Shown here: piece after piece, positions 45,982 through 59,619 of the stretch | Layout: the number at the start of each line of letters is the position of its first letter | Numbering within the stretch: position 1 is the stretch's first letter | Source of the DNA: Chrysopilus asiliformis | Lineage: Eukaryota > Arthropoda > Insecta > Diptera > Rhagionidae | NCBI GenBank assembly: GCA_964034945.1 | Contig: OZ035961.1 | Coordinates: 15,701,243 to 15,765,242 of the forward strand | Length of the DNA: 64,000 bases | Reading direction: 5' to 3' | Position numbers and translations under genes: made by a program | The notes under the pieces: generated by a model | Database searches by the model: none | Told to the model about the DNA's origin: nothing | The model's input: only the letters and a program-made list of their open reading frames with translations

Positions 45982-48900
45982 TATTCATAAACAAAAAACA
46001 TAAATTGAAACAATCCCTTTTGCCTCTGATCGGGTTTTCAAAATTCTTTTCCTCACAAATCCCTACCCCCTCCCCTTTCTTCAACCACACGAAAAAAATA
46101 TGATCACCCTATTTCAGACCCCCTTTCATGAGTGCTCAATTTATATAACATGACGCCTGACAGCCATATTTTTTTTTAAATGTATATGCATATTGCAAAA
46201 TTTGACCAATCCAAACAAACAAACAAAATAGCAAACTAAATAAAAGCTTTTAAAAAAATATGGAATTTTTTGATTTTCGACATTTAACAAAAAAATGTAG
46301 ATTGCATTTCCTCTGTCTAAAAGTGTCCTCAGTCTGAATTGTAACAACATTCAAGTAAAGAATTTTCCACTTACAATATTCCTTGTGTCCTTAATTTCTA
46401 CACCCCAATGTATTTGGCGTCATGTGTCTAACAAATTCGCCTTTCGTTAGTATCCGCTTTCGTCATTGTAGTAAGATAAAACATCCTTGGCGCTAGCAAT
46501 ACGCATGCTGAATTCTCACTTGCTATGTCCTTGTTACGGTTTGAATATCCTGCGATCCTAATACCATCTAATATTTGAAGGCTTTGAAATCCTGCACATA
46601 TTTTCTAACATCGATTCCTATCAAATGCGCTTTTTTGATGTTAGTTTCCTCGTATTAGAAAAATACGGCTAAAACGTTCATAATTTAGTTTTGTTTTATT
46701 TCACAATCTATCTGACATTTTCTACGATATTTTGTTAGAAAAATTCATACTAAAAGGATACAGTCATGATTCGTATGTGATCCTGATACAAAATATCCTG
46801 TATATCAGCGTGTTGAACAATTTGAAAACACATATTTTTGCACGTTATACTAACGGCTATGATACATACCGCCGGCCACAACATTTGCTGTTATGTAAGA
46901 TAAGAGAAAAATATCTTTTTCATAGCAGTTTATCGAATTTCTGTAATTAGAGAAATAAGTTTTTCTCATAGAAATTGTTTTGCTGTTATTAAAATATTGG
47001 TTTCACCTGGATCCGATTGTAAATCTTTGCCGGGCTCCTATGGAAATCATCTACGGCGCCCCTAAATGTGATTGTTTTGATAAATCTGCGTTCCTGTTAC
47101 ATTCAGGTAAAATATGCAACCTTTTTGCTCAGGATAAGGCACCGAACTGGTTTCGTTTATACTTAAAGCCGTAGAGCCTCTGCCATAGAAAAAAACCTTT
47201 TTATTTGTCTCCCAGTGTGTTAAGCTTTTCACAGCCACACTACGTTTTTCCACATTCGACTTACGTTTCGGCTGTGTGTTTTCTTCAACAGGATACCTTG
47301 CGGTAAGTATATCTCCTTTTGTTTTACGTGTTTCTAATAAGACGTGAGTAAACTTACACATGTGGTCACACGTGTTCTAGATCTGAATATGGGGGATATG
47401 GGGGACTGTGATATGCTCACCCGAAAATAGTTTGAGACTAACACAAATTCCTTGTTGGGATTTCTGCTAGCCCAGTATGTTCATATGGTAATATAGTTTT
47501 CTAACTAGAAACTATTTCTATCTTTTGTTTTTGATCTTTTAAACATAACAAATATATCCTTATTTTATTATGTAAATATGAAAATCCTGACAATGGGGCT
47601 ACATAAATGTGCAAAAATAACATATATTATGTAGAAAAGGACATACACATGTCCTTTACATATATGTGTGTGGAGGGTGTGGACGTTGGGAAAAGTATCT
47701 CTCTGTTTTCTAATCCATTATTTTATTATATTGTCCTTTTATTTGATGTTAATAGAAAAATATTGTGTGTATTCAATTTATTCGCCAGATAAAGAAATTC
47801 GGGGCTTTTACATTTTGTTAAAATAATAAAAAGAACACAAAAAAATTTTTTTACTTGCAAAATCGCCGTTGAAGGTGATGGATTTATGAAAATTGGCTTT
47901 AATTCGATTTTGATGTATGGGGAATTTATGTAAAATCCCATTTTAACCTTTAACTAACGTGGTATATGTCTCAAAGACATCATGCAACGTATTCGTTAAT
48001 CATTTTCTAACTTCTTTTTTACGATTTCAATACAATGTTAATTCTCACCTAATACAACAGATTTTTTATTTATTAAAATTTAAAAAATTCTTGAAAAAAT
48101 CCGTGATTTTTGTGTGGGATTTAAAAGCACTCCCGCAGTCCCCTCTTTGCCCCTTAGACATTCCTTTATTTATATTTTCAATAACTTGAATCTACTATTC
48201 GAATTTGCATTATGAAAAATAAAAATTCCAAGCGATTCATTTTCTCAATTGTAGACAAAAACCAGCTGCAATTTAAAGTATCTTACATTGACAAAAAAAA
48301 AGTTCCATTCGACATAATTTCAACAAAATATCAAAAAGGCTTACATTTCTTTAAACACCTTTCCACGTGCCAATTAAAAGTATTTGTCAATAAAGAATTA
48401 CAAGCTGACCGATATCAAAAATATGAGCACAAAATTAAGGATAGGTCAGTCAATCCATCAAGAAAATCTGGCCATGCAAATGTCCATCGTCCTTCTTCTA
48501 ATCCGATTTAAGGCGAAGTACCTTTTTAGGACATTGTCGAGTGGCATAAAGCATGGCATATTTCCTTGCAAAGGTGGACATTTTTTTTTTTGCCGATGAC
48601 CGTGTCATCAACCATTCAAGTACGTTGAATATGCAGACAAAAATCAATGAATAGTAAAAGGGCCATCGGTCAACTCAATTCAATGCACTTAAATATTCAT
48701 AACGTGTTCGAATAGAATGTAAATCGCATTATTAACACCGCGTTTGACACAATGACAGAATTGAAAATTGAAAATGGTCAAGATATAAATATGTAGGTAG
48801 GCTGGTAGGCCTAGGATTTTATTTGTTTGTCTAACGATTGTCGACACCGCATAAGTAAATATTATTAGAATCGGCTATATATAGTCGATGGATGTACTTT

Positions 48901-49425
48901 TATAATAAGTAGGTACATATGGGACACTATATATTGCTTAATGTATATCAAGCTCAAAAAAAAACTATGTAAACTGTATAAATCCCAAACACGTTGGTGA
49001 ATAGTATTTTTTAAACAAAATATAGTTTTTTTTAAATTTAAATAATCACCAAGTTCTAAAAATTCTTCGTTTAAAACATTAAAAAGTTTTTTTTTAATAA
49101 TCAAATTTACTACTTATTTGAGACTAGACAAATGGGTATAAGAATTGCAGTAAATCTGAACTCAATGCATTCATAAAAAGCGACATAGAATTTACTATAG
49201 TTTAAAACAGTGATTACCAACATGTTTTTCTAATATAACGATAAACAGTTGAGAACCACATATTTATTAGAACACACGATCATACTTCCCGGATAAGGAG
49301 AAGAATTCAAGATTTAGATACGTTATCTTGTTTTAGCCCCGGATTATTGAATGTAGTGCAATATTATGATTTATTAAACACTGTAACAACCAGCACTAAT
49401 AGTCCTATTCTGACGTTGAATTACT
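45982..49425. other. Non-coding stretch with one repeat fragment
   Basis: Frames of 60-99 codons occur on both strands, without motifs. 47,880-47,950 (TTCGATTTTGATGTATGGGG, TTATGTAAAATCCCATTTTA) is a fragment of the fly-type dispersed repeat body. Nothing else is recognised. Confidence 0.35.
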
Positions 49426-49429
49426 GTAA

Positions 49430-49960
49430 TTTTTTTTTCGCCTGCGGCTTTTTTTTCAACGAATTTTTACCTAGAACACATCCGTCACACGCATTTCTTT
49501 TTGTTGGTATTTTTACAATTTCAGTTCCATGTATTTATGGAACGTAAAAAGAAAACAGTTACTCCAATTACTTCCTTTTTGGGACTGTGTAGCTCCTAAG
49601 TTAAAAAATTTCCACAGCGTCGCATATTTGTAAAAACTTTTTGTCCTGATTCGATTTTTTCTTTTCGTCCAAGTCTTATTTTGTTTTCTAGAAAAATACA
49701 CAATTTTTCAAAATTTTTTCCCGACACGCAGCTTTTTTTTCGTTGTTCTCTTTCACCCATCCTTCACCACCACCACCCCCTCCCTCCTCCGACACCGCTC
49801 ATCTTATCCAGGATTACGATAAAAGAATCGGCAGATTCCTCCTTCGATAAATTATGTCGTCATTCTTTAATACTTTAATGCAATACGCCGCGGACGAAAT
49901 ATTTTTAAATGAATACGGAGCAATTTTTACGATAAATGAGCCGCAGGTGAAAATTTTGAT
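49430..49960. mobile_element. Degraded hAT-like repeat pieces
   Basis: On the minus strand, 49,690-49,430 carries TTTTTACAAATATGCGACGC, CAGTCCCAAAAAGGAAGTAA, AAATTGTAAAAATACC and AAAAGCCGCAGGCG, as in 13,143-13,530 and 61,661-62,139. A second piece at 49,880-49,955 (TACGCCGCGGACGAAATATT, GAGCCGCAGGTGAAAATTTT) lies in the opposite orientation. Ends are not identifiable. Confidence 0.4.
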
Positions 49961-50206
49961 TGTTGGAAGTGAAGTATAGTAACTTTTCATTTTTTGTAGA
50001 TCCGCTACTTCTCCCAAAAAAAAATCCACTTCTAAAAAATTTTTCCGGCCCCCTAGATTGAGCAACAGTGATTTAGAATAATGCACACATGTCATCAACA
50101 TTAGACAAATCCGATCCGAAGACCATTTCCTCAATGTTATTTAATAGCTCAGAGCTACTATAGAGATGAAGATGAAATACGTGTATTTTAGATACAAGTA
50201 ACATCT

Positions 50207-50659
50207 ATGGTAACGACGCCGACGTGCGACAACGATGGAGATGCAGATCAGTTTACCACGTGTAATCGGGCATTTAATGATCCATGGACCATAGAGAAAG
50301 AAAACTGTGGGCATTACTGTGAAAGGGTTATGAGAAGAACTTATCATTGGTGGAGGAGACTTTCTCAACATATATTCTTCGAGTTGACTATCATTATTGC
50401 ACATTTGCAGTTCATTCTGATGATCATGGCCTTTGTGTTTCGTATAGACAATCTATGTTACATGCGAGACGCATTTTGTATCTATCCATCTACGAGTATC
50501 TATCTATCTATTACGGAAATGGGGAATATATATTTGTTAGATTTCGTTATTTGTGACTTGAGTCAAGATATCAGGGACCAATCCTATAAAGTTTTTCACT
50601 CCTATTGTTGTTCTAATGTCAAGAAGTTCTCGTTTTCTGATTGTTTATTGTTGCCATGA
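50207..50659 (+). other. Unassigned 150-codon open frame
   Basis: The longest open frame outside transposases and the minisatellite. It starts MVTTPTCDNDGDADQFTT, and residues about 58-82 (FFELTIIIAHLQFILMIMAFVF) would make one membrane helix. Composition is more even than the flanks, but the second half includes a TATC-repeat-derived stretch. I recognise no family, and chance is the likeliest explanation. Confidence 0.15.
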
Positions 50660-51104
50660 GGTCGCCACAAAAAGAAACTACTCGTTCGTTGATCCGTAGA
50701 CAATGTCACTTTGAAGATAGCAATATTACCGATGGCGCGCGTTAGAAATATTGCTAACAATGTAAAATTATTGAATTCAAATTGTAATAAATATGAAATT
50801 TACTACTTTTTTTTCTTAGAAAAGTGCAAACTTGTGGTACTTATGTGTTACTCGGACATGTGACCCAATTTCAATCAACAATGTTAATAAAGAAAATCGT
50901 TTTTGACACCATACCGAAAGGATTGGTCACCATTTTGTTAAATAATTCTAGATGACACATAATTTTGTAGTAAGTAAGACAAAAAGTTCTATTAAAATAT
51001 TGCAAATTAAAATATTGTCAATTGTGAAATATGAGGAGAGAGTGACGAATTTCAGACCAAGCAAGTAAGAGTACTAATTTGCTTAAAATGTCACACTGAA
51101 AAGT

Positions 51105-51305
51105 TTTCTTAGAAAACTCTCTATGACAGTATATGCTGTCAAGGAACCGGGCAATCCAGGTTTCACAACAATTAAGCTTCTCTGCTACGCGGATCTACAG
51201 TTCCACGTGGATTGCAATCCAAGGAGAAAGGACGAACTGCAACATTTGAAACGTTTTGTTGCAAACCATGAGCAGCAGAGGTCGCAAACTATCATCACCC
51301 TATGA
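51105..51305 (+). other. Unassigned coding-like stretch
   Basis: The frame starting MTVYAVKEPGNPGFTTIKLL (ATG at 51,123) runs to TGA at 51,303-51,305, with about 50% GC inside AT-rich DNA and an ordinary residue mix (NPRRKDELQHLKRFVANHEQ). A CTATGACAG lies just upstream and could be a splice acceptor. I do not recognise it. It could be an exon, a TE fragment, or chance. Confidence 0.2.
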
Positions 51306-51309
51306 CTAA

Positions 51310-53060
51310 ACTAGAGCTATAAAAACCTTGATTTTCTAGGACCTGGTACCCGTCTTGTTAGGAATCGGATTCCCGGAAACATGGTCCTTATCAACATCCT
51401 TACAGTAAATTATCACTACCCAAGTAGCATTTATGTCAACCGTGACGTTAGCGGTTGATATAATATCTACTAACGTCTCGGTACTCATTTCAAAAAAGTT
51501 GGGTGAGGTTCAAACCCACGGCCTTTCCTTAACAAAAAACATAAGTCAAAATTTCTACTTAAACGGTTTTCGTTTTTTTTTTCCATGCTTTTTGTCAGGA
51601 TTTTTACTCAATTTCTTTTAAAACAATGCAAATATAGCTTGTGTGGCACATTCTTTTTATGAATTTTTCAAGGGAATTGAGAAAAAAGTGATGGCATGAG
51701 GAACTGAGGAATCTTTTAAACCATTTTTTTTTAAAGTGCTAGGGATTTCCTGGTATTTTTATTGTTTTAAATTTTACATGAACATTTACGAGAAAATTAC
51801 TTGTCTTAAATGTTTGTTAAACCTCAAAGTTCTAACAATTTTTTTTTGCAAATCTTCATGCCAAAAATTACTTTTAAAAAAAAAGTTTCTCCTTTTAAAT
51901 AAATTACATCAAATATTACACTAAAATTATAAATGGCATATCAACCGCATCGTGGGCATATTGATGGCCTAATAAGACATTATATACGCATCAGGTTTTT
52001 AACAATCGTGCAGTCATTGATCTTTCGTCGTTCTGGCAATCTGGCCAAGTGAAAGAAGTTCAAAAATGCCTCTCATCTTATCGTTAAAACAAATAACGAA
52101 CCGCGGAAACAAAACACGTCGCAGTGATAACGATGGAAAAAACGAAAATCCAATATAAAAAAAATCGGAAAAAACGAAGCTACGATTCGATTATGGAGTT
52201 CCCTGCTCGTATTTACTATATAAAATTAAATACGAATACGACCACATTGGAAGGCGATCATATCAAAATTTGGAATCAGAAACAGAATCAGTTTTGGTCA
52301 TTTTACCAGTTTAATCCAAAAATAAAACGCTCATAATTCTGCCACATGCCTAAAAAGCATACAGGTATATACTTATTCACCTGCTGCTGCACATCACCAT
52401 ATCGGAGGAGATAAAAAGTGCCGAAAATGATTCCATGCAAAATCATACTTGGGTGAAAAATTTTCTTGCAGTTTAAGCTATTGAGAAATTTAAAGTAGGT
52501 ACTCATACCATATTATCAGTCAAGTACACATATTGGCTTACAAAATTTTGTTTTTGGTATTTTAAATATACTTGAAGGGGGTAATTTTCACCTAATGGAC
52601 CTAAAGTGCATTTTTTTACATTAAAAGAAACATGATCCTCCAACTCTCAGGTAAACCAGGGGCGTTATTTTAATGAGTTTGGTGAACGCATTTACAAATT
52701 CTCAGTCTACTCACTGGATTCAAAATTTATTGAACTTTTACTACCGATTATTCTGTACACCAATTCGTTAATATCTTCTGTCAATGGCTAATGCTATAAT
52801 TTACAAAAGAAATATACAGGGTAGGATGGGACACTTTCATAACAGCATGCAGTTCTCCGCAAATACAAACCCGGAACACAAACTTCTGGTTGGTCGGGCT
52901 TAGATTGTTCTTTCAAAAATAGTTTAGTTACATAATACGAATTTGTTCTATGTAGAATCCCATTTAACCTTAAAATTTAAAATTTCTTTTAAGCAAGAAA
53001 TTTAACCTGGTATGAAAGTGACATGCGAGGCAAACAATATATAACCCTATATTGTTTAGT
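51310..53060. other. Non-coding stretch, nothing recognised
   Basis: AT-rich. The 70-codon basic frame at 52,124-52,336 shows no motif. No transposon ends found. Confidence 0.35.
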
Positions 53061-53064
53061 TTAT

Positions 53065-53460
53065 TTTTATACCCGTATGGTGAAACCAAAGGGTATACTA
53101 ACTTTGCCTTACCGTTTGTAACGCCAATATCCCGTCATCATACAAAAAAATAAATTACACCAGTGTGTTTAGAATGATAAAAATAATTAATTTTTGCATG
53201 TCCGTCCGTCCGTCTGTCCGTCCGTCTGTAGCGCGGATTGCGGGCGCACGGATTGAGCTAAAGACTTAAAATTTGACGCAGATCCGTTTTTCGTAAAATG
53301 CGAGGCTAAGTTCGTTAATGGGCAATTTTTTTTAAGTTTTCAAAAAACAACTTTTTGGTAATTGTTGATTTGAAATCGAACATGCGAAAATACCTCAGTT
53401 AAAATTGTATTCTACACACTTTTCGTCTTCATATATTTCACGATATAACCAGAGTTTTGC
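53065..53460 (+). mobile_element. Fly-type dispersed repeat, copy C (forward)
   Basis: Starts TTTTTATACCCGTATGGTGA with AACCAAAGGGTATA as a terminal hairpin, then TACCGTTTGTAACGC and TTACACCAGTGTGTTTAG. A short GTCCGTCCGTCTGTCC tract (about 53,199-53,229) follows, then GGATTGAGCTAAAGACTTAA and GAGGCTAAGTTCGTTAATGG. Order and sequence match the reverse of copies at 5,975 and 22,645. Non-coding. The 3' limit is uncertain. Confidence 0.65.
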
Positions 53461-53907
53461 CATGCAAAAACGGCGTCCGGGACAAAACCTGATTTGACGC
53501 CTTCCTTTTTTTTAAAAAATACATTTTTTTTAAATTTACTGAGGGAATAAAAAATAAAACAATGATAAAAGCTAATATGCAAAAACTCTCGACGATTTTA
53601 TCTTGCTTTTATAAATTTTTAATTTTTTTAGTACCTACTATTTAAAATTTTGTTTTAAAAAAAATTATTTATTTATTTATATTTTGTGAAAAACATCTTT
53701 TTCGAAGCCTTTTCATTTAAAAGTCCAAACGATGTATACTACGCTTGTTCAATTTGCACAAAATGGCGCCTATCGTCCGCCATTTGGTGTTCGCTAGAGT
53801 TTTCAAAACACGCTGAGAATTAATTTTCCGAAGCTCTTTCTTTTGAGACCTCACACGATGGAACCGACATTTATTCGAATTATAGCCAGAGCGATTAAAG
53901 ACCAATT

Positions 53908-54067
53908 TTCTATCCATAAAATACGTCACACATTGAAGAAAAGGGGAAATCTGAAGTAATGTCACAGCGGTATTAAATCTCCTATAAAAAGTGTGAAAAC
54001 CGTAACGATGTGGAGAGGACGATTTTTCGAAAAAGGTGAAAATTAGCGTATTTTTTGGACTGCCCCT
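53908..54067. mobile_element. CGTCAC-family element
   Basis: Left TTCTATCCATAAAATACGTC continuing into ACACATT, right GAAAATTAGCGTATTTTTTG followed by GACTGCCCCTC. The ends are imperfect inverted repeats like those at 8,713-8,824. A 123-codon minus frame (53,717-54,088) crossing it is incidental. Confidence 0.6.
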
Positions 54068-54074
54068 CATTCCA

Positions 54075-54145
54075 TATCTGTTCGACAATTGGTTCTATGC
54101 ATTACAATCCGTTTACTAAAACTAATAACACATTATGACACGTAA
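54075..54145 (-). repeat. End fragment of the fly-type dispersed repeat
   Basis: TCGACAATTGGTTCTATGCA, then TTACAATCCGTTTACTAAAA, corresponds to CGACAATTAGTTCGATGCGT, TACAAACGGTATACTAAATA at 6,328-6,365. Only the hairpin-proximal part remains. Confidence 0.45.
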
Positions 54146-57100
54146 TTTCTAACAACTAAAATATTAAGAATAATCCAACGTGAAAGAAAGACCGATTAAA
54201 TTAAATATTTCTGGCTACTTATGCTTCTTCCTACCTTTCAACAGTGAAAATGTTCTATCAAAAAGTCCTCTTATCTAGATTCAGCTGGCATTTTGAATAC
54301 TTTTATAGTTCTTTTACTCCAAAATAATTTTTATTAGCGATCGTTAGAAGGTGATTGCACTTTAGTCTGAATCCAGGGCACCTGAAACGTTGCCCCCAAA
54401 ATTTGCTTACAATAAATTGTTGGCGAACGAATAGCTAGTCAAAATAAATACACTATAGTGGAAAATTTCGACGGTTGAGTGTATATTAAAGAAATTTCAA
54501 AAAATTGAAAGAGAATCACGAAAAATCTATGTATTCTAATAAAAGATTTGTATGGCAAGAATTTTAATCGTTTTTTTTTTAAAGAAAAACTCAATTTTCA
54601 ACGCCCATCAATTTAAGATACAAATATTTAAAAAAAAAAGTATTGCATCAATGTTAAGTAATAATTTCTGCAAAAGCGCGACATATTCTTACTAGCAGCA
54701 AATAATATTAGCTGAAGGCAGTGCAGAAAGGTGACCAGACCAAAGACCGACCGCGATCTTCGAGATCATTGATGTAGTGCTTTAATTTTTTTTTCCAGAA
54801 GAAGTCGACAACCAGAAGCAGATATTCTCATTTAGGTACTTCCAGTTCGTTCATTTATCTGTCCGATGATGGCTGATACATATTTTTATATTTTCGTGTA
54901 AAATGCACGAGTATAAAAGTTTACTTTTCCTATATTTTCCCCATCTGTATACATTTCAACATACATGCTGCTGCTGCTTTTGCTAATTTCTTTTGCTGTA
55001 TATGCTGTTGCATGTGGCTGATGTATATATTCTTGTCTTATTTTATAATGCGAGAATTTGTTTCACATATTTCTTGTGCTAAGGAACACTATAGGGTCAT
55101 TGCCCCGTGACGTCATCGGTTCAATGGCAAATTCTGACCCAGATTGTAAACTGGCGTCTGCTTTTCCCTAGCCAAACATACAATTAAAGCTTTTTATAGG
55201 TGTGTGGGAGCTTACACTTTTATTATTTTGCTTGCCATATGATGCTTTTTCCAGTGATCGTGATAAGCTCCAATGTTCAAATTTAAGAGAGATTTACCTC
55301 TCACCAGCATTACCTCGTTTGATCAATCAAGCCTTTTTTTCTGTTGCAGGTAGGTTCAGTGTAGTGAAAATTATTTAAAAAAATAATTTAGCTGCAACCA
55401 TACTCAGTATAAAACCAAAATTTTGAGATCTGAAAAAACAAAAGGGAAGCTACAATTGCCAGGAGGTGATTTGAACCTGAATGAAAATTTCAATCCAAAA
55501 TGAATTTTTAAAAGCCATGCCAATTGGATAATCATGTATGAGAGAGTTATATGGAGTTGTGGTTAAATATTTTTCAATGAATAAAAAATTGCATGTCTTG
55601 CCGACACCAAGAGACTCCTTTGAATGAAACTGATATACGTTTAAAGAAGAAATTTAATGAACTTGTACTTTCTTAAAGCTGCAGATTTTCATTTTTCATT
55701 TAACGACTTCTTTTGATTTTTCGATACAACGAAACCTGTATTTTTTTCTAGCCTAGATTTTTTTGAGGCGTTCAATTTAATTGTAAAATTTTTTGATTTC
55801 TGTGTATTTTGGGTTTGAAATTTCCCTATCAATACAATATTATATTTAACTGAAAGTCATTTATTTTCAAAATACTACAATATTGATAAAATGCCCTAAA
55901 AATTCACTAGGTAGGAATTTCAATATTAAAACAAATGCTTTTATAATATCTGTGTCGATTTTTTGAAATTTAATAAGTATGTTTTCTGGGTAGTAAATTT
56001 GAAATATAATTGTTCTTATCATTATTTTTTAATACTAGATAATATTTGCGCATTTTCTCGATCCAAGAGTTCCTATTATAAAATAGATATTACACTCAGA
56101 GAGATGGAGTAAAAGTCGTCAACTTACGTTGACTTCCTTGACTTCCTGTACGAAAATTTAGCCTGTGCACGTTAGGAAAAGTAAAAATGTCAACCTGTGT
56201 GGGGAGAAATTGAAAAATTAAACCCGTATTAAGTAAAGTAGGGCATAAAAAGGTGCACGGGTTAGGTATTTCAAGAATTATTATGTCATGTAATGCATAA
56301 CTCCGTTTGCCTGCTACAGGCCAGAGTTAACTTCAAAAGTTGACTTGTATCAACCTAATATTTTTCTAAATGCATATATGATCTGGTAACACACTCCATC
56401 GTACTATTATTTATAGGTAGTATACGCGATTAAATGATGTACAATGGGAAGCGAAGTACTCATAGTGAATCATAAGAAAGTTACTCAAGTTTGCACACCT
56501 TAGCGATCGTACAGCTGATCTCGTGAGCATCGCGGATCGATTTGTCCACTGCCACGGTTCAACTTGGGGGAAAACAGCTGATCCAGCTGACTATGTGTTA
56601 GAGGAATATTTCAGACCCACTACAATATAATCGACCAATACCTGTGGAATATGTTTACCTTTCTATATCGCTTACCTGAGAAATTTTGTCGCTTTATATA
56701 TTTTGATTTTCCAATCTTAACATTTGATTTTATTTCTCTTTTACCACAGAGAGTCAGTTTCACGAGAAAATACTTCTCAACTCACAATCACACCAACTAA
56801 ATACACTGTATAATAATTGTAATTTATGTTTCGAATCCAGTCAGAAGTCCCCCCTTTTCTGTATATGTTGTTAATATTTGAAGTCAATTTCAAATGAGGA
56901 AGTGCGTTTTTCTAATCACACACGCATGCAATGGCAAATATTTTTGATGCCGGGTTGAGCATCAGCACATACCTACATATTTATGCTATTTTATATTCAA
57001 CATCACAGAGTCATGCTGAATTGTCGGTAATCAGAGTTCACGTACTTTTCTCGTATTTGACAAGAGTGTCTGACATCCAGTGACGAGTTTAAATTGAATG

Positions 57101-57456
57101 TGGGGGCCCGTCGTCAAAATTTTTAACGATAATAATCTCTAGTAATGCTTCACAACTCATTCAATTATATTTCCATGAATAATTATTCATACGGCCGGCA
57201 TGACTGTTTTAATATGCGAGCTATTTGTAAACATAGTTACAATAGCTTGACAACATAGCCATATATGTAAAATTTACAACTTTGTTTTGATTTGGTTCAA
57301 TATATTCTAATTTAGAGATTTATTTTTGCTGAAAACTATAAAAGGCGATTTTTATTAATAGCTTAGAAAGTTCTGTGGTCATGTTTCCCTGATGGTAACC
57401 TTGTTGTTTTTTTGTGAATCTTGGACAAATGACTGATTTTAATACTTCGTAATCAA
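54146..57456. other. Non-coding stretch, nothing recognised
   Basis: AT-rich with more balanced islands (54,720-55,340 and 56,440-56,620). No frame above 65 codons, and no terminal repeats that I can pair. Confidence 0.35.
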
Positions 57457-57577
57457 TTGCTGAGTATTCCCAAGAAGCAAAAAAGGTCGTAAGTGGTCGT
57501 CGCAACCGTACCGTCACAAATTTAAAGTCGCGACGACGACTTTAAGACCTTTTGTGCTTCTTGGGAATACTCAGCAA
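57457..57577. repeat. Foldback miniature element (121 bp)
   Basis: TTGCTGAGTATTCCCAAGAA continuing GCAAAAAAGGTC at the left faces GACCTTTTGTGCTTCTTGGG followed by AATACTCAGCAA at the right. The outer ~32 bp pair almost completely. The interior AAGTGGTCGTCGCAACC and GTCGCGACGACGACTTT also pair in part. The same family occurs at 62,849-62,946. Confidence 0.65.
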
Positions 57578-57699
57578 GGCAAAACGGCGACCACGACGAA
57601 ACCCCCACTCTTTCCTTAAAAAAGGTTAACTTTTGTTTCTACGAAATATAGCATAAATTGCCCCTAGCCAACATTTTGAGCAAAAACACTCTATAATCG

Positions 57700-57930
57700 A
57701 CAAATTTATAATTAAATGAGCTGAGGATGAAAAATTTATAATTAAATACGCCGCAGATGATGCTTTTAAGAATAACACAATAAAAACCTTTAAAAAAAAC
57801 TACGCACAGGCGAAAATTTTAAGGTTTCAAGAGACCAGAACGAATAGTCCGAGACAAAAATTCAGAATTTAGCAGGCTGGGACAACATCCAGTAGTGCCC
57901 AAATCAATCCGAGACCTATAGTTATCCTAG
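57700..57930 (+). mobile_element. Degraded hAT-like element, right half
   Basis: TTAAATACGCCGCAGATGAT, then AGGCGAAAATTTT, then GTCCGAGACAAAAATTCAGA, then GGGACAACATCC, ending TCCGAGACCTATAGTTATCC. This is the same order as the right half of 61,661-62,139. The terminal repeat is decayed. Confidence 0.45.
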
Positions 57931-59415
57931 TTAAAGGTAGGCTTTTATTTTAAATTAAATAAATCATGTTTAACCCTTTCGAAACGATTTTTAATAATAA
58001 TATTTGAAAACTAGTTTTGGGTTTTACATTAAAGGTGTAGTCAAGAAATGCTCTGTAATTGAAAAAAAAAATTTTGTAACCTTGGAATTTGGAAAGGGTG
58101 TCCTCGGACTAATTCTTTCCTTAAACTTTTCTTCCCTTAAACTTTTCCATCGGCGAGAGAAAGATTTTTAATTTTTTAGGAGGCTGGCAAATTTTTATTT
58201 TGGTGGACATACAAATTTTGAAACCACAAAAATAAAAAGTGATTCGTCTTTTTGACGCGACATCCCAAATTAGGACTAGACCTCCAGAATTTTCCAGGAG
58301 TTTCGTAAAGATTTTTTCCTTGGCTACGCCCTTATACACAGTTTTTTTACATGGATTGCGAACCATGAATGAATTCTAACATTTGTAAGGATTTGTTAAC
58401 AACAAAGACACGGTCTTTCTCGTAATTTTACAAAAACTGCAGTATATAATAGGAATTTATACTTTACCTTTTTGAATGTTTAAATTAGTTTAAATACGTG
58501 AAAATTTTAAGAAAAATAAAACAACCACAAAAATACAACAACATTTTGGTTTATATTTTATAACCTATGATCGGTAAAATTCTAATAGAAAAATAATGTA
58601 AAAAATTGATTAAGAACGGAATTTATTTCCTAAACGGTTTTTCTTAAACATTATGATGTAATCATTTTCACTGCCAAAAAAAATTCCAAAATTTTTTTAA
58701 TTAAAAAAAATAACAAAATAAATTTACATTCGTCGCCAAAACACATTTTCGTAAATTTCACATGCAATCAATTTGATAACAATCTAAAAATAATATCTGA
58801 ATGATATTTAAATAAATTCCATAGACTATCGGTTTACTCAATTTCTGATTCAACAAAGTTGAGGAATTGACCTGTCACCATCGAACTCCACCTTGAAATA
58901 ACTTTCGTGCCTTGCGATATTGCGTATCGTTTAACAATCTCGGCGCAATGACAAATAGCAGAGTTCAATTAAATTCAAATCTTCCGGAAAATTCCATTTG
59001 TTTTACCTGTAGACCAGATAACCGCCCATACTATGCTATAAAGTAACTCTGCGTATATTTTACTTGCTATGAATGCTTCGCGCTTTTAGATACATTCTCG
59101 TATTCGCAGCACCGCAAGTATCTATAATATCTCTGCACTGAAAAGTCAATCTGAAGTCAATGTGAAGGAATATTGTCGACTGCGAAAATTCATTTATCTG
59201 CCTTTCAATATTCTAAATAAATTGACAAGTGGACCATCATCTGCATAGAATTAAATTATGTGGACTTTAGTCTATTTAGAAAAGGAGTAAATGTATTCAA
59301 ATGGTATTCATGTTTCGATGATTTTTTTGCCTTTTCAAACGAGAGAGAGGCTTTTTAACGCTTTTTTGCGATTTTTGTGAGGGATTTTAACCGCACATCT
59401 GCCACCCTAAATCTT
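57931..59415. other. Non-coding stretch, nothing recognised
   Basis: AT-rich, with no supported gene or repeat. Confidence 0.35.
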
Positions 59416-59416
59416 G

Positions 59417-59530
59417 GAAGAATTTCATAGATGAAGAATTTCATAGATGAAGAATTTCATAACTGATAATGTAGTACAGACTATGTAGTTCATTATCAGT
59501 AATAATTATCAGTACATTATCAGTAACCAG
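59417..59530 (+). repeat. 16-bp tandem repeat plus ATTATCAGTA cluster
   Basis: GAAGAATTTCATAGAT occurs at 59,417 and 59,433, and a variant at 59,449. Immediately after, ATTATCAGTA occurs three times and ACTGATAAT once in inverse, allowing several short hairpins. Confidence 0.65.
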
Positions 59531-59619
59531 AAGTTTCAAACACGAAAATTCTTACAGAAATTTTAAAATCATGTAATTTTCTTGACACATTTTGGAATTT
59601 TTGAATCTAATTACAATTT

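Noticed and set aside
53717..54088. 123-codon minus-strand frame
   Set aside because: Runs through a CGTCAC-family element and its flank. No domain.
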